The notes: generated from the sequence alone by a model not told the origin. A stretch of 60,000 nucleotides of DNA from Nymphaea colorata (GCF_008831285.2 NC_045138.2:21363934-21423933); one strand, 5' to 3'; positions 1-12,960 are shown, numbered from the stretch's first letter. Numbers and translations: made by a program.

Positions 1-1330
1 ATGCCCAACGTAAATTGACATGAAATAAGACAAATAAAGAAATTTTATGTCAGTTACAGACGTTGTAAATTGTGCCAATATTTTTATTTATTGTTTAATT
101 TGAAACCAAAATAGGTAATAGTGATTGAATTATTTTCTTGATGCAGAATTATGAAGCATCACTGACGAGAAACTCATGTAAGCGGCACCAAAAAGCCTGT
201 ATTTTACTGACATGAACTGTGTGTCATGTCACTCTTACTCAGTTTGCGCTAATATAATGTTAATAAAACTGTGCTTGCTAACTTTTGAGCGTGGATATTG
301 TGGATGAGTGTTGACGCCTGGGTGGCGTCACAAAGGTTATGGTTATAGATGGATGCAGGATTCGTTTGGTGAAGCCTTCAGTGTCGCTAGTTTCAATTGA
401 GTGATATTACTCGAATGTCAATGAATGTTAATTTTCCTCTATGGACTTGTCAACTTGAAAGGGTAATGTTGAGAAGCATAAATTTTCATGTGTTTCCAGA
501 TGAATGATTTTAACTCTAGCTAGATGCTCTTTTGGCCACTGGCAATAGGAAAGTCTCTATAAAATAAAAAAAAATATTAAGGCTCGATCGTGCTTAGAAT
601 TTTAGGTCACCATAAGCAGTTTACGTGTGCGATAAAGGAACTTGAAGTTGCAAATTTAGGAACTTCATAGCAGACCACTGTAAATTAATCTGTTCACATA
701 GTATTAGAATGCGATAGAGTTGCAAGATTGAGCGGATCACTAGTTGTCAAATTGAACAACAGCTCAAAGTTTAGATTCACTTGGTCCTAAGTTCAAGGTT
801 CACAAGCTAAAATACCAAGTACCTTGCATATGCAAACCTAACTGGAACATATTTCACCTGTAGATATGTTTTGCAAAGCACAAATATGACAAAAATTTAT
901 CTATAGTAACTAACTCTTTAGTCATATACTTGGTATAATCCATTCATGTGGATTGGGAAGCATGTTATGCCTACATTCTGACATTGTAGTCCAAGAAACA
1001 AAACATTAAATCTCCATATACAATTGGCATTGAAATCATGTTCTTCATTTGATAAACTTTCCACAAGAATTATCCCAAAAGTTTTGCGTATCCTTTACCT
1101 CATGCCTGTACAGTCTACGGAATTAAGTAGCAGAACCCTTGAAGTAGACAAAATAGAAAACATTGAAAGAATACAGAATACAAGCCATGAAGAGAAGAAA
1201 CTAAAGTTAACTTCAAAAACTTATTGCTATATTTACATGGTAGACCAGACGCGAACAACTATAACAATCACAAAGAGCAATCATAGCAGTTAGAAGATTT
1301 GATAGGTGAAATAAAGCAAGTGTTTCCTAA
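1..1330. other. AT-rich intergenic DNA, no gene seen
   Basis: No open frame here resembles a known protein and no RNA gene is recognisable. The short frame near 1024-1293 on the plus strand has no recognisable domain. On the minus strand, a short stretch around 1100-1150 is open up to a GTAAAG that could be an old splice donor. It may be a third piece of the relic described next, but this is very weak. Confidence 0.5.
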
Positions 1331-1334
1331 TTGA

Positions 1335-1775
1335 CACACCTGAGTTCATCCAAGAGCATCAAACTAACTTCAAGTTTTGTTCTCAGGGACGCACCTTCTT
1401 CCAAAGTAGGGTTAAGCTTCGAGTCAGTCTCATTGTATTCATTTTTCATGTCTATTCAAAGCCTACTTCTCCGTTCTGTAATTAGTGTCTTTGCCACTTT
1501 GGAAGCGCCATTGAATTTTTCAGTAGCATCAACTTACTGTGAAACTACTTCAGGGTTATCATCTAATTTATCACTTGTGCCAATTGCTATTTTCCCTCCA
1601 AATTGCTTTGATGTTACATAAAATCTACGTATACACAAGTACAGAAGAATACTTATGCAACTATGGAATGTATTGATCTCATCTCAACCGTCACCTGCTG
1701 GCCATCAGACAAACCCACATAAGCGTCGTTCTTCAACATATCTCTAACAGCCAGATGCATGGCCTTGCTTGTGAA
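1335..1775 (-). pseudogene. Decayed exons of an unidentified protein-coding gene
   Basis: On the minus strand, 1775-1695 reads as 27 codons of ordinary protein composition (contains AMHLAVRDMLKND and ends GLSDGQQ) and stops at a plausible donor, CAG|GTGACG. A second stretch, 1620-1335, reads as about 95 hydrophilic, Glu/Lys/Leu-rich codons (contains ASKVAKTLITERRSRL and LEEGASLRTKLEVSLML). It is interrupted by an in-frame TAA after VVSQ and an in-frame TGA after RRSRL. Composition suggests a coiled-coil segment. I do not recognise the family. The two stops argue for a pseudogene, although the TAA could lie next to a splice site. The plus-strand open frame over 1331-1621 looks like a shadow of this. 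Confidence 0.35.
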
Positions 1776-1999
1776 TCTAGTAAATCATTTAACTCCAGTT
1801 CAAATTACAAGCAAGATTTTGGATCGAATATGGAGTTCAATGAAAGGAATCATCTCTAGAAACACTTGTTAATGATAAGTACTGTCAAAGAACAAGACTG
1901 TAGCATACACCATCTCCATTGCTGCACTTGATTCTAAAAGTTGGATTCATGTTCCTTTTAGTGTGGTATAATAGCTTCATAAACAGCATATGAATGAAG

Positions 2000-3475
2000 A
2001 AAGTAATTACTACTCAGTCTTCATGGTCACATGCTGAGTTGATGGCAGCTGAAGTCATTTTAGAGTGGTTGCTACTTGATAAGCTTGAGGATTTGCTAAG
2101 GAGAAATCATTCTTGAAGTCATTCCATAGCTGCTGTGAAGAATTCTTCTGCCTCCTGGGGCTGCATCAAGGATATTGCTGATCAAAAAGCAGCCATCGTT
2201 GACATTATTTTTCCTTTCACCACTGAATGCATCTTATCAATAACTTTCCTTGGCTACATAAAATTGGGTATTCATTGTGGTACCTTTTCCACTGTTACAC
2301 TGAGAAAAAGAACAAGAATGTCGCTTCCTTCATTTTACACTGATAAATATGAAAGTTTCTTTAAATGAATTGATAGGACATTTTTACTGATGTGAATGGG
2401 TTCATAATTTTATATGTTGCAGACTGTGGTTCCTATGGAATTGTGAACACGCCCACTGCATATATAGATTACGTTGTAGAAGCCTCATGTTGTTTGGTGT
2501 TGTCAAATGTCAATTACGGGCGAAATCCTGTCAGATCCAGGACGGCTAGATGTAGTGAAAATCAGGTTGTATTCAGATCTAGAACACCCAAAAATGACAA
2601 GGCATGATTAGAAGATCATATAGGCACATTGATGTCATTCCCTGTCTGCAACCTGATCGAGGCTTTCTTCAACACCTGTAATCTGCCAGTAGTATGAAAT
2701 TTACTGATTCATGATAATTCTTTGATGTTCGTAATGGAATTCTAATTGCTGATTTCTGCACATGTAAGAACTTCTGTGGATATTTTTCCTATCATGGCTT
2801 AGGTTCTTTTTTCTATATGGAAGAGATTCTATGGTTTAATAATTTAATGTATTGATGTGGTTCCTGTTACAGCGTCACTCTATTTCCCTACCACGAGCAG
2901 GAGCAACATACAAGCTCAGACAAATTTTGGATACTAAATGATGTTGATGAGTACATTTTACACGACCATAGTGCTAAACAAGAGCGAATAATGTGTCGAC
3001 TGAGTCTCTGTAGATGTTGCTAAACACGAAATTAAAGTCATATTATCGAATCCATATCAGTAAATCACTTGAAACAGTACTAGGTAGGAAGAAAAATAAA
3101 GAAACTGGGTTTTATTTCGAAAAAATCAATTGAATTTTGTATATATTGAAAGAATAGCAGGTTTCTATTATTGCTTCAAAGGTTGAACATGCTTTTTTGT
3201 GAAATATTCATCTACAAGCATATGAAAAGACCTATTTCTCATGAAAGTTGTTAAATAAAGAATTGCCGTTTAAACTAAAAACACAAAAAAAATGTAGCTA
3301 AAACAATGAGAACTTTTTTTTTCTGTTGTTTGGGTTCGGCAACTTTCGGAGTGTCCAGAAGATTTTTTTTCTTTTCAAATTAAGAACCAAAAAAAAAAAT
3401 GAAGTTGAACTTTCTCCAATTTCTTTAGGTACTAAAGACCAAAAACAAACACGTTGTTTATTATGGCATTTTACC
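2000..3475. other. Intergenic DNA with short unrecognised open frames
   Basis: Two plus-strand frames of 70-80 codons (2135-2368 and 2392-2607) have mixed composition but match no family I know and show no convincing start context. The rest, to 3475, is AT-rich with homopolymer A and T runs and holds nothing I can name. Confidence 0.4.
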
Positions 3476-3643
3476 TACGACAGTGAAATACTATAATGAA
3501 TAAGATTACGGTCGTCCTATAGTCACAAATGGAATGCCGTAACACCTCAGTTGCCTACTTACGACAATGAAATACTATAATGAATAAGATTACGATCGTT
3601 TTACAGTCACAAATGGAATGCCGTAACACCTCAGTCTCCAATA
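3476..3643. repeat. 84-bp tandem duplication
   Basis: Two adjacent copies start at 3476 and 3560 (TACGACAGTGAAATAC and TACGACAATGAAATAC). They stay in register for about 75 bases, both ending near TGCCGTAACACCTCAG, with only a few substitutions. No coding content. Confidence 0.85.
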
Positions 3644-5034
3644 TATAAAGAAAATAGAAAAAAAAAAGTTCATATTTTCTCAAATTTTTGTGATCACAAG
3701 GACATTGACAGACTTGGTCCATATTTTTGAGAGGAAGTTCTTCTAATCGGGGCTTAAATTTTTTTCCAGCAACCAACTAATGTCGGCAAAATGGTTGTCA
3801 TTGTTCAAGTAACTGATCATGATGAGTGGAACAATTTATGTGGTATTCTTTAATTTGGCTAACAAAACCACCTTCCACCGCGTATTGTGTGAGGCGAATT
3901 TTATTGTTTTTTAAAAATGCTTTTTCTTCATTTTTTCATTTTTGTATCTATAAGAGTTGCTTTTTTTCTTTTCCCATGGGTATATATTATGCTTCTTGGA
4001 AAAAAAAAATTGATTTTAGTGGAATATGTATTTCAAGAACGCTACGTTCTTCTCAAAGAGTCTGCTCAATGCTTGATTCATTAAATGATGATAGGCCCTT
4101 TCTAATAGGGTTCCTCTTTATTTTGAAGAAGAAATGCTAGCAAATAAGGTGGGTTTAGATCGGTTACTGGATCTGCGCCATATGTGAAGTAAAATTTCCT
4201 CCTAATTGGCTTCCAATATGGTACTCCAAAGCAAGTGGGTGCATTTTATGACTTAAATTTGGTTGCAAATTGGATCATTATTTTTGGTTTAGCAAGTCCA
4301 ACTTGGGTGCAGTTCTGGAAATTAAACTGATCTACACTTGCAGTTAGGGTGGAGAGAGAATTTTTTTCAGGGGCGGGTCAAACAGTCCAACAAACTTATT
4401 CGGGTAAAGTCAACATGCATATCAGTGACTTGCATATCAAACCAACTTATTCGTTGGTCAACTTGCATATCAGTGACTCCCTTGTGTCAACTTCTCATGC
4501 GACTTGCATATCAGTGACTCCCTTTTGCAGCATGGGAAGTTGATGTCCTTGATACTCGAAATAGAGACATGCTATCTACTAGCCCTCAACCCAAGTCATT
4601 GTGCCAACCCCCTCGGGGACATTTAACGAAATTTAGTCACTTTTTATTGATTCATTGAGAATGGCTCTGATCTAGTTCATTGGCCTCTAAAATACATTAG
4701 CTCTGAAGGGATACTCACGAAGAAATGCAGTTAGTTTGATGATGGTTCATGCATGTGAGATTGTTTCAACCAAGGAATCAATTAGATATGATGCAAAATG
4801 GATTTTGTACTATTGTAAGTCAGATATTCGATTTATGAAATCAAACCCAAAGGTCACAAGAACCAAATTTCTAAGCCACTTGAACCGTGACTCTTAATAT
4901 GACTTTGACTTGATTTTTCAACTTGTGCATCTTTATCCAATGTTAGGAATGCACATTGATGCTGGATATAAGTGTAAAGACATACAGACTGCTTAAAAGG
5001 GAGTCCAGATATGAGGGTAGAGACTGACCAAAAG
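3644..5034. other. AT-rich intergenic DNA with a short direct-repeat cluster
   Basis: No gene is seen. Between 4410 and 4530 the phrase GCATATCAGTGACT recurs three times, twice followed by CCCTT, within about 120 bases. A related phrase (TGTATATCGGTG) reappears near 9728, so this is probably a decayed dispersed repeat. The 64-codon frame at 4349-4543 is the translation of these repeats. Confidence 0.5.
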
Positions 5035-5432
5035 TAGGGATGTGAATGGATCAGATTTGAATCAAATATACTCTTAATGGTATCTATTTTCTTGGATGTT
5101 CATCTACTTGGATTCGAATACGAATGAAGAAAAGCGATATCTGAATCTGTATCCAAGATCCAATTTTTACATTCATATCTTAATCCAAATCTTGAATTGA
5201 ACCTGGCTAATTTTCAAAATATAAGAGTATTGGATATAGTATATCTATTTAAAACAAATATTATCTGTCAGACATTTATGTATGTCTGAATATGAATCCA
5301 ATGGGATGTCATCTCTTAAATCAGAATCTGATCTGATTTTGTTAATCAGATATTAATATTTTTTCATATCCGATTATGATTTGAATGAACGGATAAGATG
5401 TCCGATTGTAATCCAATAAATTGACATCCCTA
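5035..5432. mobile_element. Small inverted-repeat element, family A (GGGATGTCAA ends)
   Basis: Begins TAGGGATGTGAATGGATC and ends TTGACATCCCTA, so the ends are near-perfect inverted repeats. The interior is AT-rich with many GATTTGAAT- and ATCCGATT-like words and no coding capacity. A copy in opposite orientation lies at 11810-12180: the left end here matches the reverse complement of that copy's right end (both hold AAATCAAATATACTCTTAA). This fits a non-autonomous DNA transposon (MITE-like). Superfamily not determined. Confidence 0.6.
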
Positions 5433-6185
5433 ATAAATGGTCAATAAGTAGCCGCACAAGGCATGTTGAGGCGGCACGGTTCATTAATTTGTTTGAGCCA
5501 TTTGAACTTGGCTTGGCTTACCTTCTTCACGAGACGAGCGTGAGTTACTTAACAACAGGCGCGTGCAAACTCTTTTGGAACTTCACTCTTAAAAGTTCTA
5601 GTAATATAACATGCCGAGCCTAGTTTAAATTGGCATAAATTTTTCTAGTTTAGGACATTTCTCCCTTATTGATAACATAACAGCAAGCCTACTCTGATTT
5701 TCTTTACACATCTCAATTTTTTCTTTCCATAATATTCAAACTGAATGAATTAAATGGTTAAGTCTATTAGATATGTATTTAATTTGAATATAATCCATCG
5801 ACATCCTTACAGCCAAGGGGCCACACCATTATAACAAACCCCCTGAGTTTGAACGCCCACATACTTACCTGAGCTGTCCTTGTCATTGAACTGACTAATT
5901 AGGGGCCGTTTGGCTAATGGAAAAGTAACATTGTTTCATGAATCTACCTCAAAAAAATTGATCAGGGCATGTTCATTGAACCGTGTGTTATAGTTCCATT
6001 ACCCAAATGTCCCCTCATGGACCATAAATACTATGCTATATTCTCTTTTGGATCTTATGAAGCAAGAGGGAGATCATATACATTAGACATTCTCTTCTTT
6101 TAATAACATTTGTCTGGTAGATGCTCATTTCAATGCTTTCTAGATGGACAAGTAACAACTTTTTAAAATTTAAAGTTGTCAAACG
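5433..6185. other. Intergenic DNA, nothing recognised
   Basis: AT-rich sequence without a credible open frame, repeat unit or RNA gene. Confidence 0.5.
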
Positions 6186-6376
6186 CAAGGGTGGAGATAG
6201 GAATTTTTCATTGCAGGACTCAAACTATAGTTTCAAAATTTTAACATGTGCCGAAATATAACTTTATGATTTTTTTTTTATATATGTTAAACGAAAATTT
6301 TTAAAATTTACAAGCAAAAATTTGATTTTTTTTTTTTTTAAACTCAAGTGGGGATCATGGCCCTTGCCGCCCCTGC
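6186..6376. mobile_element. Decayed inverted-repeat element, family C (GGCGGAGC-type ends)
   Basis: Starts CAAGGGTGGAGATAGGAA and ends near TTGCCGCCCCTG, a diverged form of the CAGAGGCGGAGC ... GCTCCGCCACTG ends seen cleanly at 13677-13854. The interior has the same A/T-rich AAAATTTTAAAAT style. Non-coding. Confidence 0.4.
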
Positions 6377-6876
6377 CTCTGCTCCTGGTCAAATCGTCTC
6401 TTGGGTTAACTTACTATAGATCTGGCCTATTACATGGCTCAGTCGCTATGAGAGGTGTTTGGTAGGAAGAACATTATGTTGTTAGTACACATATATTTCA
6501 AGAACACCATGATCTTGTTCTAGGAAACCGATGCGATGCAATTATGTCCAGTGTTTGATTGTTGAACTTAGAAACTGATAGACAAAGAAAGGTGATGTGA
6601 ATGATGGGGGGTATTCTGAAGCCTGTGATTCAATGCATACTGCATGGAGCATTAGTATGTCCAAGAAAAAAAGAGGGCCCATGGCATTGAATGGTCCTTT
6701 TCTTGAATGAGAAGTTAAGGGTCTAATGTGGACATGAACAATGGTACATGTCCTGCTAAAAAGGACCAAGAGTGAAGTAATCTCTTACCTCTGTCTCTTG
6801 CATGTTTACACCTGCATGTCAAACCACTATATAAATATGAAGTGAAATCAGTTTATAGTTTTTTTTTTTAATTTTA
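6377..6876. other. Intergenic DNA, nothing recognised
   Basis: A minus-strand frame of 75 codons (6769-6542) has no recognisable domain. No other signal seen. Confidence 0.45.
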
Positions 6877-7240
6877 TGCTGCTTAAAACCAGAGCAAAAA
6901 GTGTTTTTTGTGACGGCCAGTTGTTTTGCCACAGTTTTTAGTGACATAATGCACTTTTTACAATAGTTTTTAGTGATCAAAATGAAAAAATAACTATCTT
7001 GCTACCAAGGGAGCCGACTGATTTCAATTATGTAATTATGTAATTATATAAATATACCAGATAATTATGTTTTCAGTCTTTCGCTGCTTAAAACCATAGC
7101 AAAAAGTGTTTTAGTGACGGCCAGTTGCCTTGCCACAGTTTTTAGTGACATAATGCACTTTTTGCAATAGTTTTTAGTGATCAAAATGAAAAAATATCTA
7201 TCTTGCTAGGAAGGGAGCCGACTGATTTCAATTATGTAAT

Positions 7241-7286
<46 letters not shown>

Positions 7287-7500
7287 AGATAATTATTTTT
7301 TTCATTTTACGCTGCTTAAAACCATAGCAAAAAGTGTTTTAGTGACCTCCAGTTGCTTTGCCACAACTTTTAGTGACATAATGCACTTTTTCCAACAGGT
7401 TTTAGTGATCAAAATGAAAAGATAACTATCTTGCTACGGAAGGAGACGGCTGATTTCAATTATGTAATTATATATACATATATGTATATATATATATATA
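6877..7500. repeat. Three-copy tandem repeat, about 205-227 bp per unit
   Basis: Units start at about 6877, 7082 and 7309, each with GCTGCTTAAAACCA followed by AGCAAAAAGTGTTTT. Each contains GTTTTTAGTGATCAAAATGA and ends in a TA-rich tail. The second and third carry (TA)n tracts, the longest at 7240-7284. Within each unit, TTTTAGTGAC/TTTTTAGTGA words recur, a style common in subterminal regions of plant DNA transposons. No coding capacity. Confidence 0.85.
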
Positions 7501-8727
7501 ACCAATCACATGGCTGCATTTGAAGGGATTCATCTCCCAAATCAAGTGCAGTCTATTCAATCGTGTCACGTGATTGATCGATAATACGCTGTCGGTGATG
7601 AATTAATAGATCATTGGATGCTCGACTGGAGGCTTCAGTTCTAGGTTTCCCTTTGAACTCGACAAGGAAATAAAAATGGAGGCAGCTCATAAAGTTAAAT
7701 TGAATTTGTTATATTTTTGGGACTCTCCACACCAGCCTACATGATTTTTTTTTGTTATTTCATATATGAATTTCTTCTGCTGTTTAATTATTTAAATATC
7801 TGTTGGACCAAGTGCTCTTTAGCCGGGAATTTCTAGCTCTGCCAATGCAAGTGATTAATTAAGTTAATCTTATAAGTAAGAATGGTTATGCTTATGGAGT
7901 CTTAAGTGTGGCATTATGGACACAGTGTCCTTGAAGATAAATTTCAGTAAGAACTGAAGTTTGGTTTCAAATGCAGCATCAGATCTGGAGGGATCAAACC
8001 CAGATCCCTAGTTTGACGATTAAAATTAAATATATGTACTTCTATCTACACATAGTTGCTACCATTTGTTAATTAGATAGGTTTCTTGAAGAGTTGTTTT
8101 AATTTTGGAACTATATGAGAGCAGCTTGAACTATTTATATCAAATTAAGTAGACTATCTAAATGCTTAGGAAATTTGAAAAAATCAGGGGAGTAAAAATC
8201 CAAAAAGTCTGCAGTGCAGGTAGTGAAGTTTTTTTTATAGAGAGAGAGAGAGAGAGAGTTTATGTGCATTTAGGGAGATGCTGGTCCATTTATCCTCAAG
8301 AATCTTTGCAGCTATTTAATTTGAAAGGGGCTCTACCTGCAAAGAATGTCAAATTTTCTACACTGAAATTGAAAAAGAAGATCAACCCAATGCCAATGGA
8401 TATTTTTTTTACAGTTCATTCATTGTCAAATTTCCATTTCAGTCTACCTAGAAAACGATATGCTTGCTATGATGTTGAGTTCTTTATTGCCATCTCAGAT
8501 TTGAAAACTTGATGGCAAACATTCTCCATCCCTTGTTGGTCCCATCGAGCACAACTCCAGACATACTGAAGGTAAATTTTTTTTTCACATTCATCTCTAC
8601 CATTCAAACAATTGCTAAATTCATATTTACCCGTATATGCATGTCCACACGTGTGTGTGTGTGTGCGTGCGTTGAACTTAAGAAAACCTCTAGTACCAAT
8701 ATTGTCGTTGTTCTCCTGTTGGGAGTG
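7501..8727. other. Intergenic DNA with GA and GT microsatellites
   Basis: Contains (GA)n at about 8239-8258 and a GT run near 8652-8665. A 116-codon plus-strand frame at 8162-8512 runs through the GA tract and resembles nothing known. Confidence 0.45.
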
Positions 8728-9137
8728 GTTTGATGAATATGTCTTAATCTTTGGGTAGATTCCTGAGACACTTACAGAGTGTTCGATGAATATGTCTTAA
8801 TCTTTGGGTAGATTCCTGAGACACTCACAGAATGTCTTCACTGCCAAACAACCCTTTAAAGTACAAATTTAGACACTTTCTATTTGGGTTATAATTTCAT
8901 CAACATTGGGTTGGATGCGGATCTTACGAACCAAAGCTTGCTTAGAAAACAATTCTATGTTGTTCGATGAATATGTCTTAATCTTTGGGTACATTCGTGA
9001 GACACTCGCAGAATGTCTTCACTGCCAAACAACCCCTTGAAGTACAAATTTAGACACTTTCTATTTGGGTTATAATTTCATCAACATTGGGTTGGGTGCG
9101 GATCTTACGAACCAAAGCTTGCTTAGAAAACAATTCC
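8728..9137. repeat. Tandem repeat, two 175-181 bp units plus a partial unit
   Basis: GATGAATATGTCTTAATC begins at 8732, 8785 and 8966. The second (8781-8961) and third (8962-9137) units are nearly identical, ending in CTTGCTTAGAAAACAATTC. The first is only the leading 50 or so bases. Non-coding. Confidence 0.85.
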
Positions 9138-10991
9138 AATCAAACATATGCTTAGTTAATAATTGCAAACCTACAAACATATGCACGCAAAAGCCATGAG
9201 AAGATTCATTGGATGGATCCACGGCATTAAATTCGGAGATCATGTCCAAATTTTATTAATTTGGTACTGAATTACCAGGGAGGTGCTTCTCTGTCCAATA
9301 TGTTGAGTAAATGGTCATACCAACTTCTTTATTAATGCCACAACCATTTCAATCTGCATCTACCAAGGTGGTGAATTCTGATTATTGAACTGAGAAAATT
9401 AATTGATTGTGGGGCATAGACCTCATTAAACCCCTTGTAAGGGCTGGTCTGCAGTTAGGGTTTCTTCCATTGGTTGTTGCATATTGAACTTCCCTATGCT
9501 TCCATTTTTTTTTATGAAAAGATGAAAGAAATGAAAGCGGACCCCAACTATTATATGACTATAGGAAACTTGAAATTAATGGCCAATATCCACAGTACTC
9601 TCCGGTGAGCCGAAGGCTATTCCCACTGCATGAGTGAAGGCCGCAGCTCCTCCCTTCCTTTCATTCCCCTATGGGTTTAGGGTTGCTTTTGGTACCTTAG
9701 AGTGATGTTCAAACTACGCATCAACTTGTATATCGGTGCACTCCTTTTGTAGTGCAGATGATTTATACTATGGAAATTTAAAACTAGCCACCTACCGATC
9801 CCGCCCCGACCGTCTCCGGGAACGTTCAAATAAAGTCAATCACACTCAAAAAAAAAAAAAACTAAAGGAAAAAAATGAATTATCAACCTTTCTTCGTCTT
9901 TTTTTGCCACATTTTTACTAGCATTAACCTCTGATACAGATTAATTTTTCTGACTGCTTGCAGTTAAATTGTTTACCATGGGGAAAAGTTCCGTTAGAAC
10001 GTAAGATTAAAGTACATGATGTAGTTGTCTGCGTTGCAAATGAGACTGGATTCACAATCAAGAGACTGCTTCATGGGGTGAAATACTTGGAACAGCCACT
10101 CACATAACATGTTTCAAGTCTGTAAAAAGAAATCATAAAAATCAGATTATCATGAAATATATTTCAGATATGATCTGCTGCTACTCTTTGTAATTAATCT
10201 AGGTTAAATTGCAGAAGTGAAAGGAAAAAGATTGACGAATGAAGTTGAAGGAATAACATGAACGTCGAGTCTTAAATATTATTCTTCGGTTTTTGGAGTT
10301 TTAAATCCAACAATGTATTTATAAAAAAAAAAAAAAAAGACTGATGATAATGCAGATTCAGGAATTCAAATTTCACACAGATTAAGCTTCCAAATAGCCA
10401 CATAAAAAACGTATTATTAAAACAAAGTATTTAAAACGTTAAAAACTGGCCACCTGAATAAAACGAGGAAAAAATGTGTTTTTTTATTTAAAACATAAAA
10501 AAGGAGAAAAACGTGGTCTATTTGCATTTTTTCATGCTTTTCACATTTTTTCATGTTCTTTGCAGTTTTTAGTTGCCAGATTTTTATTTTCACATTTTTT
10601 TACATTTTGCTTTTAAGATTTTGGCCATCTTTCCTTTTTTGGCTGAATGATCGATTGTTTTAAAATTTAAGAAAATTTTTCCATTTTTTATCAAAAACAA
10701 CTTTGCCGTTTTATACCCATAGAGAAGCTTACCGTTTAAAACCTGAAAGCAATATTTGTAGCTATGTTTCTAACATATCCAACCAGATCTAACTATAAAA
10801 TGGGATCATTCTTACATGGGCATGTCTTGATGAAAATTTGCATTTTTTCATACTTTTCTTTGTCTCCTAAAAGAAAAAAAAAAAAGAAAAAAACCTTCAT
10901 GTTCTTGTTTTTCTCTCTAAACTGTAGACTAGTGATCCACTCTTTTTTCTCCTACTTTCCTTTTGTTTTAACCACACTTGCTTAACCCCAT

Positions 10992-11032
<41 letters not shown>

Positions 11033-11809
11033 GGGATGCTGTTGATTAATTTCTTAGTTTGCAAGGGAACATTGACGCGAAGCATATTGTTGTCGGAGAA
11101 ATTTAAAGCTCCTAATTTATTAGGAACGTGATATCTCCAAAAACAAGCAAAATGAATGCATGCTTGTCTTCTAAGCACCAAGCAGCGTCCCCTCCATCCT
11201 CTTAAAACAGATCCACCAAGCACATCATCTTTATGATGATTTATTCTAAGTGTGGTCCTTTCCAGAGGGAAGAAGACAGCACAAGCAGCAGTTTCCTTGT
11301 TGGCTGACCCCTCGCTTCAGACCTCTTTATTGTAGGGGACAAACTGATTCCTCCATTAACTCCACAATAAAAAGCGGGCAGAAGCACATTTAAAAGCTAC
11401 ATAGTGCTCCAGCGTCCCTGTACACTTTGATCATGCCATCAACCCCATTACCAGGACTTTATTCTAGTGGTCCATCTTCTCTTGCTTCCAATTTATTTCG
11501 ATTCCGTGAACCGTTTGCGTCGTCCCGCCGTGCTGATTTTCAAAGTTGATGGAGGACACATGATGGTTCCGCATGTCGCCGGCCGGAGACCGCTTAAACC
11601 AGTGAAGATCTGCCAATCAGGATGAGCTAGCAATTTGTTCTTCACCTTCCAGAGTGCTGTTTAACTTATGATTAGCTGCTTAGGATGATGAGTTTTTTTT
11701 TCTTATAGACTGATCTGCATGATCTTTTGATGATTTTCTCTTGTGGTGGACATAAACAGTTTATTGCCATGTTACATTGAGTGTGATCTCCTTGTGAAGG
11801 GCAGTGCTT
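9138..11809. other. Intergenic DNA, several low-complexity stretches
   Basis: No gene supported. 10320-10720 is very T-rich with repeated CATTTTTTCATG words. Similar low-complexity blocks occur at 18790-19240 and 50340-50610, suggesting one dispersed repeat. 11230-11600 is less AT-rich than its surroundings and could be an old promoter or exon, but no protein family is visible. Confidence 0.45.
10995..11029. repeat. (CT)n microsatellite
   Basis: About 17 uninterrupted CT units. The Arg-Glu-rich minus-strand frame across it is a repeat translation. Confidence 0.95.
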
Positions 11810-12180
11810 GGGGATGTCAATATGTTCCAAATACATCAGACATGGAAAAAATTTTAATGTCCGATTAGAAAATCGGATTAGATTTTGATCAGATTCAGAT
11901 ATAAATAAATATCAGATCAGATTCAAACTCAGATTTAGCTTTCAATAAATATCTAATAACCAATGCTAAATCGGTCGGATTCGTTTCAAAAGTCAGCTTC
12001 GGATTGGATATGAATGTAAAAATCGCATTGAGATCGGATTCAAATTATGAAATCAGATTTTGGCTTTGGTTTTGAATATGACTTTTTTTATTTTTATTCG
12101 AGCCTCAGTATATAATTATCCAAAAGAATGGATACAATTAAGAGTATATTTGATTTGAATTTGATCTGTTGACATCTCTC
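11810..12180. mobile_element. Small inverted-repeat element, family A, opposite orientation
   Basis: Starts GGGGATGTCAATATG and ends TGTTGACATCTCTC. Its right end is the inverted counterpart of the left end of the 5035-5432 element. Interior is rich in CAGATTCA/GATTTGAAT words, with no coding frame. Confidence 0.6.
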
Positions 12181-12615
12181 TTAATGCTCTATTGACCAGT
12201 GTAATTAGTAATGGTTATAATTAATAATGTTATTCATGCAAAATAGAGTTAATGTGTCAAGTCAATCAGTTGTTAAATGTATTGGCCCGATCATTAATTT
12301 GAGCACGGTATTAATATGATGTTTCTTAATTTGGTTGTTGAATAAGCTCACAGCATACTAATAAATACAGTTGCTAATTTTCGCAGTGGAAATCTTCAGC
12401 CTTCTCGTGGACTAAGCAAGAATTAACTCCACGTGAGTTGGAAAGATGTGACGGGTCGCTTATTCTTCATAAAAATGTCGTTTCATTTCAAAAAGATGTC
12501 CTCAAGGGATGAACCAATTTATGTAGCAGTGAGAAAAATCATTTGAAGATTCAACAAGATCGTAGTGCATGTCATTGTCTTTCTATGTCATGGTCTCATC
12601 ATTAGTTTTGTACAA
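12181..12615. other. Intergenic DNA, nothing recognised
   Basis: AT-rich, no credible frame or structured element. Confidence 0.5.
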
Positions 12616-12960
12616 TGAGTCAAGCCAGCTTGAGCTCGACTCGAACCCAACTCATTTATAAACAAGTCGAGCTCAAGTTAAAATGTACGTTTGAAATGTT
12701 AAATGAATCGAGTTCGAGTTGTAAGAACTCAACTCGTTCAAGATCGACTCAGCACGACTAGCTAGTAAATGCTAAAATATATCGAGAGAATAGTTAAACA
12801 AGTAGCAACTAAACGAGTTGCAAGAGTTAACAAGTTAAGAGAAACTAGACAGACTTAACAAAAATGAGTAAAACGAGTTGTACAAGTCGAGTTTGAGTAG
12901 ATGTTGTATTGTTGAATCGAGTTCGAGCATGTTCTATGCAGCTCGACTCTGTATGCAGCC
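12616..12960. mobile_element. Family B element (GAGCTCGACTCG-rich), copy 1
   Basis: Dense in GAGCTCGA, CTCGACTCG and AACGAGTTG words, as in the better preserved copy at 20159-20630. Clear terminal repeats are not visible, so the boundaries are approximate. Non-coding. Confidence 0.5.
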
